Notes under the pieces: model-generated
Database searches by the model: none
What the model saw: only the letters and a program-made list of their open reading frames with translations
Told to the model about the DNA's origin: nothing
Program-made: the position numbers and the translations under genes
Shown here: in pieces, positions 63,932 through 64,000 of the stretch
Position numbering within the stretch: the stretch's first letter is position 1
How the letters are laid out: each line of letters starts with the position of its first letter
Source: Thiohalocapsa sp963698775
Lineage (GTDB): Bacteria > Pseudomonadota > Gammaproteobacteria > Chromatiales > Chromatiaceae
Length of the DNA stretch: 64,000 nucleotides
Assembly (NCBI GenBank): GCA_963698775.1
Contig: CAVOSE010000038.1
Coordinates: forward strand, 23,008-87,007
Reading direction: 5' to 3'

Positions 63932-64000
63932 CTACTGGCTCAAGGGTGCTGGCGCCCCAATCTCCTTGACGATGTTAGCGTCGATCGGCCCCAGGTCTAC
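63932..64000 (-). CDS. 3' end of an unidentified gene
   Basis: The minus-strand frame from the window edge reads VDLGPIDANIVKEIGAPAPL, then SQ and a TAG stop at 63932. The frame is clean and sits upstream of glgX in the same direction. The fragment is too short to recognise. It could also be chance, since only 22 codons are visible. Confidence 0.3.
   Translation of the reverse strand, partial: VDLGPIDANIVKEIGAPAPLSQ

Overview
The window is GC-rich, gene-dense bacterial chromosome. Type I phosphoribulokinase (Calvin cycle), an octaheme hydroxylamine-oxidoreductase-like cytochrome, a DUF29 protein, several small DUF4124/DUF302 periplasmic proteins and abundant REP-like palindromes suggest a gammaproteobacterial autotroph, most likely a purple sulfur bacterium of the Chromatiales. 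This is inferred from gene content only. No rRNA, tRNA, CRISPR array or intact mobile element was found.

Layout. 0-11 kb holds housekeeping genes: a partial acyl-CoA ligase, a retropepsin-like protease, metK, a sodium/solute symporter, a glutaredoxin/DUF4124 ORF, a hypoxanthine-DNA glycosylase, an EamA transporter, a sulfotransferase and purT. 11-19 kb is a gene graveyard. It contains remnants of an efflux adaptor, a PLD-helicase, a HEPN protein, a SulP transporter and a cysteine desulfurase. Among them sit an intact MNT nucleotidyltransferase, a recombinase-like core-binding protein and an AEC transporter. 19-26.4 kb carries prk, a DUF4124 protein, a sugar dehydrogenase and a zinc-uptake operon (DUF2946-like protein, His-rich porin, ZnuA/C/B-like) behind a Zur-like palindrome. 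26.6-32.3 kb is a complete spermidine operon by the carboxyspermidine route (SpeA, carboxy(nor)spermidine synthase, NspC, agmatinase). 32.4-40.1 kb encodes an RND efflux adaptor and pump and a FecCD-type ABC importer. 40.2-47.2 kb has an RRM protein and a reactive-nitrogen module: TPR protein plus octaheme cytochrome, divergent from hcp, with two FNR/DNR-type boxes between them and a Crp/Fnr regulator gene 3 kb away. 47.3-56.1 kb holds an alpha-2-macroglobulin gene broken by five one-base frameshifts, a membrane patatin-like protein and a small repeat protein. 56.6-63.7 kb has DUF302, LarE, a cupin, zwf, gnd and glgX (glycogen use and oxidative pentose phosphate pathway).

The main unexplained structure lies between genes. 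Three dispersed, non-coding repeat families can be defined by comparing copies inside the window: (A) a ~130-200 bp element with a GGTATC-type hexamer microsatellite, four copies; (B) a ~100 bp element that pairs an inverted TTGGTCAA motif with a DnaA-box-like TTATNCACA, three copies; (C) an element of ~95-160 bp, two copies. Shorter REP palindromes are also present, as is a short C-terminal gene fragment resembling a diversity-generating-retroelement variable region. Many decayed genes show single-base indels or internal deletions, so ongoing gene loss and sequence errors must both be considered.
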